Source of the DNA: Paraburkholderia sp. UYCP14C
GTDB lineage: Bacteria; Pseudomonadota; Gammaproteobacteria; Burkholderiales; Burkholderiaceae
Reading direction: 5' to 3'
Length of the DNA: 64,000 nt
NCBI RefSeq assembly: GCF_004197395.1
Contig: NZ_SELS01000030.1
Coordinates: forward strand, 29,967-93,966
The notes beneath the pieces were generated by a model. It was given only the letters and a program-made list of their open reading frames with translations. It did not search any database and was not told the origin of the DNA. Of the stretch, positions 1 to 6,734 are shown piece after piece; position 1 is the stretch's first letter; the number at the start of each line of letters is the position of its first letter. The translations under genes were made by a program, and so were the position numbers.

Positions 1-1203
1 TCGGCGAGCATCGTGCTGGAACCGGCGAGCCGCAACACGGCACCGGCCATCGCCGTGGCCGCGTTGCTCGCATTGCGCGACACCCCCGACGCGTTGCTGC
101 TCGTGCTGCCGTCCGATCATGTGATCGCGGGCGAGGCCGCGTTCGTCAAGGCGGTCGAAGCGGCCGCGCAGATCGCGAAAGACGGGCGTCTGGTCACGTT
201 CGGCATCGCGCCGACCGAGCCGCATACGGGCTACGGCTACATTCGGTCGGGCGCGGCGCTGATCGACGGCACGCAGACGTTCGCGGTCGATTCGTTCGTC
301 GAGAAGCCCGATGCCGCGACCGCTCAGCGCTTCATCGATGAGGGCCGTTACTACTGGAATAGCGGGATGTTCATGCTGAAGGCGTCGACGTATATGGACG
401 AGCTGCGCCGCTATGAGCCGGAGATCGCGCGTCAGGCGGAGCTGTCGCTGCAGAGCGCGCAGCAGGACTACGATTTCGTGCGTCTCGATGCCGAGGCGTT
501 CGCAGCCTGCCCGAACATCTCCGTCGACCACGCGGTGATGGAGAAGACTCAGCGCGCGGCCGTCGTCGCGGTCGCCGATCTGGGCTGGAACGATATCGGT
601 TCGTGGACCGCGCTCGCCGACATCGCCGAGCGCGACGCGCAGAACAACGCGCTGATCGGCGACGTTCTGACCGACGCGGTCAGCAACTCGTATATTCGCG
701 CCGAGCATCGGCTGGTGGCGGCGATCGGGCTCGAGAACGTCGTGATCGTCGAGACCGCCGACGCGGTGCTGGTCGCGCATCGGGACCAGGCGCAGGACGT
801 GAAGAAGATCGTTGCGCAGCTCAATGCGATGGGGCGTCATGAGTCGGTCACGCATCGTCGCGTGGTGCGGCCGTGGGGTTCGTATGAAGGCATCGATAGC
901 GGCGAGCGCTTCCAGGTCAAGCGCATCGTCGTCAATCCCGGCGCGCAGCTTAGTCTGCAGATGCATCATCATCGCGCCGAGCACTGGATCGTCGTGAAGG
1001 GCACCGCGCTCGTGACGAACGGTGACAAGGAGATCATGCTGACCGAGAACCAGTCGACCTATATTCCGCTCGGCGTGACGCATCGGCTGCTGAACCCGGG
1101 CAAGATTCCGCTCGAACTGATCGAGGTGCAGTCGGGCGCGTATCTCGGTGAGGACGATATCGTGCGGTTCGAAGATACGTACGGGCGTGTGGCGAAGGTT
1201 TGA
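1..1203 (+). CDS. manC: Mannose-1-phosphate guanylyltransferase / mannose-6-phosphate isomerase, 5' truncated
   Basis: The reading frame is open from base 1, so the start codon lies before the window and about 400 C-terminal residues are seen. It is a bifunctional enzyme of GDP-mannose synthesis for exopolysaccharide or LPS: isomerisation of fructose-6-P to mannose-6-P and GTP transfer to mannose-1-P. The pyrophosphorylase part shows EPASRNTAPAIA, LPSDHVI, FVEKPD, YYWNSGMF and GWNDIGSW. The C-terminal cupin/isomerase part shows RPWGSYEGIDSG, QMHHHRAEHWIVV and the ending IVRFEDTYGR typical of this family (CpsB/ManC/AlgA). The missing N-terminus would hold the GxGxRLWPLS nucleotide motif. A strong terminator follows. 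I cannot tell ManC from AlgA or CpsB naming without the upstream context. Confidence 0.95.
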   Translation, partial: SASIVLEPASRNTAPAIAVAALLALRDTPDALLLVLPSDHVIAGEAAFVKAVEAAAQIAKDGRLVTFGIAPTEPHTGYGYIRSGAALIDGTQTFAVDSFVEKPDAATAQRFIDEGRYYWNSGMFMLKASTYMDELRRYEPEIARQAELSLQSAQQDYDFVRLDAEAFAACPNISVDHAVMEKTQRAAVVAVADLGWNDIGSWTALADIAERDAQNNALIGDVLTDAVSNSYIRAEHRLVAAIGLENVVIVETADAVLVAHRDQAQDVKKIVAQLNAMGRHESVTHRRVVRPWGSYEGIDSGERFQVKRIVVNPGAQLSLQMHHHRAEHWIVVKGTALVTNGDKEIMLTENQSTYIPLGVTHRLLNPGKIPLELIEVQSGAYLGEDDIVRFEDTYGRVAKV

Positions 1204-1240
1204 CGCCTCTGCCGGTTAAACCCGGCAGCGCATTTCGCAG

Positions 1241-1270
1241 GCCATCGGTCGAAAGACCGGTGGCTTTTTT
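1241..1270 (+). terminator. Intrinsic terminator after manC
   Basis: A 10-bp stem (1241-1250 with 1255-1264, one T-G wobble) closes a GAAA tetraloop and is followed by six T. A second hairpin (1209-1215 with 1222-1228) lies just upstream. This ends the transcript entering from the left edge. Confidence 0.88.
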
Positions 1271-1488
1271 CATATGGGTGACACGACATCGACGACCAAT
1301 AATCAGAACAGAAAGCGGCTAGCGCTCATATTCCTTACATTTACTGACCGACGCGGCAGCTAGATCGGGAGTAGGATTTGAACTTCGAGAAACTGGTTGG
1401 GCACATCCGAAAACGAGGCACCACGCAGCGTAGGTTCAGATCCATTGGACGGTGACATCGCTTCCTTCGTTAAAAGGGAACTGTCGAA

Positions 1489-1740
1489 ATGAAGAAACTC
1501 GCTTTGCTATGGAAATTGGTCAGGAACGATCTGCGCGTGCTCTCGGCTGCGCTGCAGCATCCCGACCGGCCCGGATGGCTGATTCCGGCAGTCGCTTTGG
1601 TAGGGTTATACGCGATCGATCCTTTCAATTTCGCGGTTCCGTTCGTCGGGGTCGTGGACGACGGCGTACTGGTCCCGATGGCGTTGCACTTGATGGTCCG
1701 CTGTCTGCCAACCGAGTTGCGACGCCAGCGCGGCCGATGA
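1489..1740 (+). CDS. YkvA-like DUF1232 membrane protein
   Basis: An 83-residue protein. The central segment has the DUF1232/YkvA pattern: a hydrophobic stretch, DPFNFAVPFVG, a DD pair (VVDDGVLVP), then a second hydrophobic stretch and a basic tail (LRRQRGR). Family members are small membrane-associated proteins of unknown function. The ATG was chosen because it follows AGGGAACTGTCGAA, a plausible ribosome-binding site. It stands alone; the 285 bases before it hold the manC terminator and no other gene that I can support. Confidence 0.72.
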   Translation: MKKLALLWKLVRNDLRVLSAALQHPDRPGWLIPAVALVGLYAIDPFNFAVPFVGVVDDGVLVPMALHLMVRCLPTELRRQRGR

Positions 1741-1812
1741 GGCCTTAAGCCCACTAGCGTTGGGTAGTGTTCGCTGCGAGCGCGGGAAGGTGCCGAAGGT
1801 TTTCGGCAAGAC

Positions 1813-2571
1813 TTATGGATCGACGGCAACATCCTCGTCGTTGCCCATCCCGTGATAGCCGCCCTGAGATATCACGGTCACGTAACGGGGGTTATTTGCA
1901 CGATAGACGTTGGCATAGATGGACGTGGCCACGACGCCGGTGCCACAGTCGAATTTCATGTCCCGGTCGATCAGTCCACTTTTTATATTGACGAGCCGCA
2001 AACGGATCATCGACAAAGAACAATCCCTGGAAGTCTCATACACACCCAGCAATAGATGATTCTTCGTGTGATGCCACATTGGTATTTCAACGACACCAGC
2101 CACCCGGGCGGACTGCCGATCTGTGTCGTTAAGACTCCCAACCTGATGCAATGCGATGGGCAGAACGTTTTTGCCATCACGCCACTCGCCCAAAGCCTTG
2201 GTACCGCTGACTTTTAGAACGATAGGGCACGGAACCGGCCGCGTTGCCGACGCGGCTGGCACTCTGGGCGAATCCGCGAAAGAATCAGGTTCGATTGCTT
2301 CGCACAGCGCCATCGATCCATCGGGTTGACGTTTGCCTTGCAGTGGAATGGGAATGCGATGCGCATCGTAGTAGTAGCTGCCGTCGATATGCCACTGACC
2401 TGGCTCATTACGATCGACGACATCGTAGCTCTGCAACGACAAGTGAATAGGCATGCTACCAATCGTGCCGGCATAGTTTTCGATCTCATACCATCCAGCA
2501 CGGGCCGACGAAGTCGCGGTTAATAACATCGCGCATAAGACGCTGCCAGAGAAAACTGGTTTGCGCTTCAT
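1813..2571 (-). CDS. Secreted hypothetical protein
   Basis: 252 residues. The first 25 residues form a signal peptide (basic MKRK, hydrophobic core, cleavage likely after SARA). The mature part starts GWYEIENYAGTIG and contains SYDVVDRNEPGQWHIDGSYYYDAHRIPIPLQG, which suggests an extracytoplasmic beta-rich domain, and four cysteines that could form disulfides. I do not recognise the family. Base composition is visibly less GC-rich than the neighbours and no clear Shine-Dalgarno precedes the ATG, so it may have been acquired separately. The function is unknown. Confidence 0.65.
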   Translation of the reverse strand: MKRKPVFSGSVLCAMLLTATSSARAGWYEIENYAGTIGSMPIHLSLQSYDVVDRNEPGQWHIDGSYYYDAHRIPIPLQGKRQPDGSMALCEAIEPDSFADSPRVPAASATRPVPCPIVLKVSGTKALGEWRDGKNVLPIALHQVGSLNDTDRQSARVAGVVEIPMWHHTKNHLLLGVYETSRDCSLSMIRLRLVNIKSGLIDRDMKFDCGTGVVATSIYANVYRANNPRYVTVISQGGYHGMGNDEDVAVDP

Positions 2572-2733
2572 CGGTTGCGTTCGATCGTCGCCAACAGTTG
2601 AAACCGACGATTGTCGGTGTTTTGAACCACGAGGTCGAATGTCCTAACATGGCCGAAGCTATTCCGGCGCGCATCGTCTCCGGGAAGTGCACAATACCCC
2701 GACACACACCCAGCCCCCCACCCAGGAGCCCGC

Positions 2734-3126
2734 ATGCCCCAGCCCAAACCCATCGAATACGCCGACGCGCCGCCCGAAGTCAAAGCCGTCTACGACGACA
2801 TCAAGGCGACCCGCCAGGTCGACGACGTGAACAACTTCTGGAAGTACATCGCGCAGCATCCGCCGACCCTCGCGCGCACGTGGGACAGCCTGAAAGAAGT
2901 GATGGCGCCCGGCGCGCTCGATCCGCTCGTGAAGGAGCTGCTGTACGTGGCGGTCAGCGTGACGAACAACTGCGGCTATTGCGTCGCGAGCCACACCGCG
3001 GCGGCGCGCCGCGCCGGCATGACCGACGAGATGTTCGGCGAGCTGCAGGCGATCATCGGGATGGCTAATGAAACGAACCGCCTGGCGGTCGGCTATCGCG
3101 TCCCGATCGATCCTGCTTTCGAATAA
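2734..3126 (+). CDS. Carboxymuconolactone decarboxylase / AhpD-like protein
   Basis: 130 residues, the usual size of the CMD/AhpD-like fold. The redox motif C80-x2-C83-x3-H87 lies in NNCGYCVASH, followed by helix AARRAGMTDEMFGEL; this CxxC-H arrangement marks peroxidase-type (AhpD-like) members rather than true decarboxylases. An N-terminal helix (VKAVYDDIKATRQVDDVNNFWKYI) is typical of the subgroup often annotated as alkylhydroperoxidase-like. It is monocistronic and followed by a GC-rich hairpin. The substrate is unknown. Confidence 0.82.
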   Translation: MPQPKPIEYADAPPEVKAVYDDIKATRQVDDVNNFWKYIAQHPPTLARTWDSLKEVMAPGALDPLVKELLYVAVSVTNNCGYCVASHTAAARRAGMTDEMFGELQAIIGMANETNRLAVGYRVPIDPAFE

Positions 3127-3142
3127 GAGCTTGAAACGCGAT

Positions 3143-3170
3143 GCGGCCCGGTCGTACCAACCCGGGCCGC
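3143..3170 (+). terminator. GC-rich hairpin after AhpD-like gene
   Basis: A perfect 9-bp inverted repeat (3143-3151 with 3162-3170) with a 10-base loop begins 16 bases after the stop codon. The T-tract is poor (TTCGC), so termination is likely but weak; it may also serve the convergent small gene. Confidence 0.5.
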
Positions 3171-3219
3171 TTCGCAAGCTTGATTGCGCCGTCGCATGAA
3201 ACGGCGCGAGGCCTGGTGC

Positions 3220-3474
3220 TTACAGCGGAATGACCTTGACCGGCTCCGAATGACAGGGCGGGGTGTAGACCGGCCCACAGCCATAGTGCACCGGCTCGCA
3301 GGGGTTGTAGTGAGGCGGGTTGTAGTACGACGGGCCGCAAACCGGCGGCTTTTCGCGGTAGCACGAAGGCTCGTACTCACGCGGGTAGCACGAATGGCCG
3401 CCACGCACGGACTGAGCAGCGATGTGGTCGAGGTCGTCGCAGCGCGACAGATCGGCAAGGGTCAAGTGGGACAT
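3220..3474 (-). CDS. Small Cys/Tyr/Pro-rich protein with double-glycine leader-like N-terminus
   Basis: 84 residues. The ATG at 3474 was preferred over longer readings because GGAG precedes it at a good distance. The N-terminal part, LTLADLSRCDDLDHIAAQSVRGG, resembles the leader of double-glycine peptides that are cleaved by C39-type ABC transporters: an amphipathic LxxxxLxxIxxxxVxGG pattern ending at residues 25-26. The remaining 58 residues contain six cysteines and many Pro, Tyr and His, with no hydrophobic segment. I do not recognise a characterised homologue. No peptidase or transporter gene is nearby. It could be a bacteriocin-like or exported signalling peptide, or simply a conserved small protein whose leader likeness is accidental. 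Confidence 0.62.
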   Translation of the reverse strand: MSHLTLADLSRCDDLDHIAAQSVRGGHSCYPREYEPSCYREKPPVCGPSYYNPPHYNPCEPVHYGCGPVYTPPCHSEPVKVIPL

Positions 3475-3682
3475 GATGAATCTCCGGCAACGTTGGATGG
3501 GTATCGAGCGTGCAAATGCTTTGCGCTCGAGCGTTCCTGTTGCACGCACCATGCCATGCGGCGCCATTCCACGACCGTGCTGGCTCGAGCGCTGATCGAC
3601 TGGACTCGGGCACCCGCAAACTGATCGTCGTCGGCCAACTTGCGGCAGGCCGGTGTCGTTGAGCCGCCAACATGTCGGCCGA

Positions 3683-4369
3683 TCAGCGCATGTCCCATCC
3701 CGCGAGCAATGCCGGTAGCTCGGCCATGTCCCTGAACACGTGCACCGCGCCAGCGCCATGCAACGCGGTCGCGCTGCTATGGCCGAGGTGCGTCGGGCAA
3801 TAGCCGAATACCGTCGCGCCGGCCGCGACGCCCGCGGTCGCGCCCGTCACCGTATCCTCGATCACCGCGCAGCGTGTCGGCTCGACGCCGAGTCCCGCGG
3901 CGGCGGCGAGGTAGACGTCGGGAAACGGCTTGCTGCGCGGCATTTCGTGGCCGCTGAAGATGTGTCGGTCGAAGCAGTCGAGGATGCCGGCCTTCACGAG
4001 CTGCAATTCGATCTTGACCCGATCCGCGCCCGACGCCACCGCAATGCGTCCGTTTAACCTCTGCTGCAACGCGCGCACCGCGAAAGGCGCGCCGTCGATC
4101 GCGCGCAATTCATTGTCGAGCGCAAGGTTGCGACGCGCGCGGAATTGCGTCAGCCACTCGGCGGTGATTGCAAAGCCGGTGCGTGCCTCGATCAGCGCGG
4201 CTTCGTCCTTGACCATCTTGCCGACGAAAATGCGCATCGTCTCTTCGACGCTCAAATGCCAGCCGAGCTCGCCGAGCATCTCGGTGAGCACGCGGTTCGT
4301 TATGGGTTCGGAATCGACGAGCACGCCGTCGCAGTCGAAGAGCACGGCGTCGAAAGGAAAATCGACCAT
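3683..4369 (-). CDS. HAD-superfamily hydrolase (phosphoglycolate phosphatase / beta-phosphoglucomutase-like)
   Basis: 228 residues from the ATG at 4369. Motif I is FDCDGVLVDSEP near residue 10, with the two catalytic aspartates; motif II is VASGADR; motif III is the lysine in RSKPFPDVY; motif IV is VIEDTVTGATAG. An alpha-helical cap domain lies between motifs I and II. It probably dephosphorylates or isomerises a small phosphorylated metabolite; the substrate cannot be read from sequence. The start is uncertain: another in-frame ATG at 4417 has a better-placed AAGG and would add 16 residues. The last 22 residues (HVFRDMAELPALLAGW) are typical of this subgroup. Confidence 0.85.
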   Translation of the reverse strand: MVDFPFDAVLFDCDGVLVDSEPITNRVLTEMLGELGWHLSVEETMRIFVGKMVKDEAALIEARTGFAITAEWLTQFRARRNLALDNELRAIDGAPFAVRALQQRLNGRIAVASGADRVKIELQLVKAGILDCFDRHIFSGHEMPRSKPFPDVYLAAAAGLGVEPTRCAVIEDTVTGATAGVAAGATVFGYCPTHLGHSSATALHGAGAVHVFRDMAELPALLAGWDMR

Positions 4370-4517
4370 TCGGGAAAGGTAAAGATAAGGTTCGCGAAGC
4401 GGATGAGCATACCTCATTGGGTTGGACCTTCGCCAGGCGGACACCGATGGCGTCTGCGGCTCATTATTTTTGCCGATTCGGCGACGGATTTTTCTCGCGG
4501 CCGCGTTCAAGTAGAAA

Positions 4518-4537
4518 CGGCGCCACTGAAGGCGCCG
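4518..4537 (+). other. Hairpin in 5' leader of YXWXPGHW gene
   Basis: A perfect 7-bp inverted repeat, 4518-4524 with 4531-4537, and a 6-base loop lie about 30 bases before the start codon. There is no T-tract, so it is more likely an mRNA leader structure than a terminator. Confidence 0.35.
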
Positions 4538-4569
4538 ACTCGTTCCGGCTTTGAAGGGGAGAAACCGAC

Positions 4570-4887
4570 ATGAACACCAATCGCATGATTCGTCTGCTGG
4601 GTTCCACGCTGGCGACCGCGCTGTGCTGCGCGGCCACGCTGACGGCCGTGCCCGCATCCGCTCAAGTGGTCATCGCGCCGATGGCGCCGCCGCCGCCGCG
4701 CGTCGAAGTCGTGCCCGCGCCGCGCGACGGCTATGTATGGGATCAGGGCCGCTGGCGCTGGGATCACGGCCGCTATGTGTGGGTGCCGGGCCACTGGCAG
4801 CCGGTGCGCGTCGGCTATCACTGGGTGCCGGGGCATTGGGCGCAACGCGGGCCGCACTGGCGCTGGATCGAAGGTCATTGGGCTTGA
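4570..4887 (+). CDS. YXWXPGHW-repeat secreted protein
   Basis: 105 residues. A signal peptide covers about residues 1-31 (cleavage after PASA). The mature part is Pro-rich (APPPPRVEVVPAP), then has imperfect repeats of the Y-x-W-x-P-G-H-W type: YVWDQGRWRW, YVWVPGHWQP, YHWVPGHWAQ and a final WIEGHWA. These repeats are frequent in small periplasmic or surface proteins of Burkholderiaceae; their function is not established. AGGGGAGA before the ATG is a good ribosome-binding site. A tiny lipoprotein gene follows after 12 bases and is probably cotranscribed. Confidence 0.85.
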   Translation: MNTNRMIRLLGSTLATALCCAATLTAVPASAQVVIAPMAPPPPRVEVVPAPRDGYVWDQGRWRWDHGRYVWVPGHWQPVRVGYHWVPGHWAQRGPHWRWIEGHWA

Positions 4888-4899
4888 GCGAGGTCTGCG

Positions 4900-5001
4900 A
4901 TGAAAACACTCGTGATGATTCTGCTGGCGGCGTCGCTCGCCGGCTGTGTGGTCTATCCGGCACGCCCGGCCGTTTATCGGCCGGCGGTCGTCGTATATTG
5001 A
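4900..5001 (+). CDS. 33-residue putative lipoprotein
   Basis: ATG at 4900 and TGA at 4999-5001 encode MKTLVMILLAASLAGC followed by VVYPARPAVYRPAVVVY. The lipobox L-A-G-C sits at residue 16 after a short basic and hydrophobic signal, so the mature lipoprotein would be only 18 residues with a V-Y-x-P-A repeat. Twelve bases separate it from the YXWXPGHW gene, whose mature product is also Tyr/Pro-rich. The correct lipobox and tight spacing argue that it is real, though it is short enough that chance cannot be excluded. Confidence 0.6.
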   Translation: MKTLVMILLAASLAGCVVYPARPAVYRPAVVVY

Positions 5002-5082
5002 TCGCGTACGTGATACCACGCCGGACCGCGGCACAGCGGCACTAAAACCATAACGACACGACAGCTTAAGGAGCGGCGGCAA

Positions 5083-5166
5083 GTGAACGACGTTGATCCC
5101 GTGATGCGGCCCGCGCGCAAACGCGAACGCGCGCGCGTGAAGTCGCGACGGAGCCGCGCGCCTTGA
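5083..5166 (+). CDS. Possible 27-residue leader ORF coupled to sigma factor start
   Basis: A GTG at 5083, 9 bases after a strong AAGGAG, opens a 27-codon frame (VNDVDPVMRPARKRERARVK...) rich in Arg and Lys. Its TGA (5164-5166) overlaps the TTG (5163-5165) proposed as the start of the sigma factor. The arrangement suggests translational coupling: the sigma gene itself has no Shine-Dalgarno and a weak start codon. Alternatively a sequencing or natural frameshift hides a longer sigma N-terminus. Confidence 0.4.
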   Translation: MNDVDPVMRPARKRERARVKSRRSRAP

Positions 5167-5729
5167 GCGACACGCCGCCCGATCCGGACGCCGAGCTGAT
5201 CGCGCGGGTGGGCCGCGAGGAGCCCGGCGCGGTGCGCTCGCTGGTTGCGCGCAAGCTGCCGCGGCTGCTCGCGCTCGCCACGCGCATGCTCGGCGATCGC
5301 ATGGAAGCGGAGGACGTCGCGCAGGAGGTATTCGTGCGAATCTGGAAACAGGCGGCCCGCTGGCGTGAAGGCGAAGCGAAGTTCGACACGTGGATGCACC
5401 GGGTCGCGCTCAATCTTTGCTATGACCGTCTGCGCGGCCAGCGCGAAGACCCGAGCGACGAACTGCCCGACCCGGCCGATCCCGCCGCGCCACCCGACGC
5501 GCGGCTGGAAGCACGTGCCGAGCACGCGCGTGTGCGCACGGCGCTCGCCGCGCTGCCGGCGCGACAGCGCGAAGCGCTCGTGCTGACCTATTACCAGGAG
5601 ATGTCGAACGTCGACGCTGCCGCCTTGCTGGGCGTCAGCGTCGACGCGCTGGAAAGTCTGCTGACCCGCGCGCGCCGCAACCTGCGCGCTCAACTGGCCG
5701 GCAGCGGCCTTAGCAAGGACAAGCCATGA
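5163..5729 (+). CDS. ECF-type RNA polymerase sigma factor
   Basis: 188 residues. Region 2 spans about residues 20-95, with RMLGDRMEAEDVAQEVFVRIWK and FDTWMHRVALNLCYDRLR. A charged Pro/Asp-rich linker follows, then region 4 at about 120-180: LPARQREALVLTYYQEMSNVDAAALLGVSVDALESLLTRARRNLR, which contains the -35 helix-turn-helix. It directs transcription of a specific regulon. The start is assigned to TTG at 5163; no in-frame ATG or GTG is available just upstream. Its stop overlaps the ATG of the next gene (ATGA), the classic sigma/anti-sigma layout. Confidence 0.9.
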   Translation: MSDTPPDPDAELIARVGREEPGAVRSLVARKLPRLLALATRMLGDRMEAEDVAQEVFVRIWKQAARWREGEAKFDTWMHRVALNLCYDRLRGQREDPSDELPDPADPAAPPDARLEARAEHARVRTALAALPARQREALVLTYYQEMSNVDAAALLGVSVDALESLLTRARRNLRAQLAGSGLSKDKP

Positions 5730-6142
5730 CGCCCGAAAGATTCCATCAGATCGTTGCAGCGTACGGCGCCGACGCGCGTCGCTGGCCGGAGCGCGAACGC
5801 GAGGCCGCGCAGACATGGGCGCGCGCGCATCGCGCCGAAGCCGACGCGGCGTTGAGCGACGCGGCCGGCCTCGACGCATGGCTCGGCGCCGACCAGCTCG
5901 AGCCGCCGAGCCTCGAACTGCAGCGTCGCATCATCGACGGCGCGCCGTCGCGCCGCCCGGCCGCGCGCTGGCGTTTATGGTGGTCGGGCGCGGCGGTCGC
6001 AGGGGTCGGGCTGCTCGGTGGCGTGGCGGGCGCGTTCGCGGTGTCGTTCTTCGTGCTGACCGAGAACGCGCCGGTCGTGCATGAGTCCTCGTATCTGACT
6101 TCGAGCTTCGGCGGCAGCTCCGCCGATTGGAGCGGCGAATGA
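5726..6142 (+). CDS. Membrane protein, putative anti-sigma factor
   Basis: 138 residues. The N-terminal ~85 residues are cytoplasmic and helical (FHQIVAAYGADARRWPEREREAA, a pattern seen in proteins encoded beside such sigma factors). One transmembrane segment follows at about residues 89-112 (WWSGAAVAGVGLLGGVAGAFAVSFFVL), and then a short periplasmic tail rich in Ser. The four-base overlap with the sigma gene and the single-span topology suggest that it sequesters the sigma factor. No HxxxCxxC zinc anti-sigma motif is present, so it is not a ZAS-type protein. The role is inferred from position. Confidence 0.65.
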   Translation: MTPERFHQIVAAYGADARRWPEREREAAQTWARAHRAEADAALSDAAGLDAWLGADQLEPPSLELQRRIIDGAPSRRPAARWRLWWSGAAVAGVGLLGGVAGAFAVSFFVLTENAPVVHESSYLTSSFGGSSADWSGE

Positions 6143-6651
6143 AAGGGTGCTCGTGGAAATCTGCGCTGCTGGGCTCCGCGGTGCTCAACGTGTTCCTGCT
6201 CGGCGCGATCGCCGGCGGCGCGTATCAGTGGTTCGCCGCGCACGGTGCGAATCAGCCGGCGGCCGCACAGGACCAGCGCGCGCTGCGATTCGCCGCCGAG
6301 CCGCTGTCCGCGCAGCAGCGGCAGGCGTTCCTCGACGGTTTGAAGAACGCGCGGCGCGACGGGCGCGAGTATGCGCGCGACGCTCGCGAAGGGCGTCGCG
6401 AGGTGCTGCGTCTGCTGGCCGCTCCGCAGTTCGATCGCGCCGCGCTCGATGCCGCGCTCGCGCGCACCCGCGCGGCCGACAGCAGCCTGCGCGCGATGGT
6501 CGAAGCGAGCGTCGCCGATTTCGCGGCGACGCTGACGCCCGCGGAGCGCGTCGAATTCGCCGAGAGTCTGAAACTGCGCGGGCAGTGGCGCGAAGCGCAG
6601 GCGGCGCCGAACGCGAAGAAGCCGGCGGCGAATGCCGCGTCGGGCGAATAA
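6139..6651 (+). CDS. Periplasmic heavy-metal-sensor / Spy-like protein
   Basis: 170 residues. An N-terminal membrane anchor (about 8-28, SALLGSAVLNVFLLGAIAGG) precedes a helical periplasmic domain with LSAQQRQAFLDGLKNARRDGREYARDAREGRREVLRLLAAPQFDRAALDAAL. This matches the LTxxQ-like, Arg-rich helix pattern of periplasmic heavy-metal sensor (CnrX/RsnX-like) and Spy-related proteins. The start was chosen at 6139, overlapping the preceding stop (ATGA) with GGAG upstream. Encoded third after sigma and putative anti-sigma, it could be the periplasmic signal receiver. There are few metal ligands (no obvious His/Cys cluster), so what it senses is unknown. Confidence 0.7.
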   Translation: MKGCSWKSALLGSAVLNVFLLGAIAGGAYQWFAAHGANQPAAAQDQRALRFAAEPLSAQQRQAFLDGLKNARRDGREYARDAREGRREVLRLLAAPQFDRAALDAALARTRAADSSLRAMVEASVADFAATLTPAERVEFAESLKLRGQWREAQAAPNAKKPAANAASGE

Positions 6652-6734
6652 AAAAATGTGTGCGATGGCGACGGATTTCGGCATGCCGGCCGTTTAACGG
6701 ACATGCAGGCGTCCGACCTGCCGACGAGGATCGT

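Noticed and set aside
3475-3759. N-terminal extension of the double-glycine peptide to 179 residues
   Set aside because: The extra part is low-quality Cys/Arg-rich translation overlapping the HAD gene's downstream region; the ATG at 3474 has a good ribosome-binding site.
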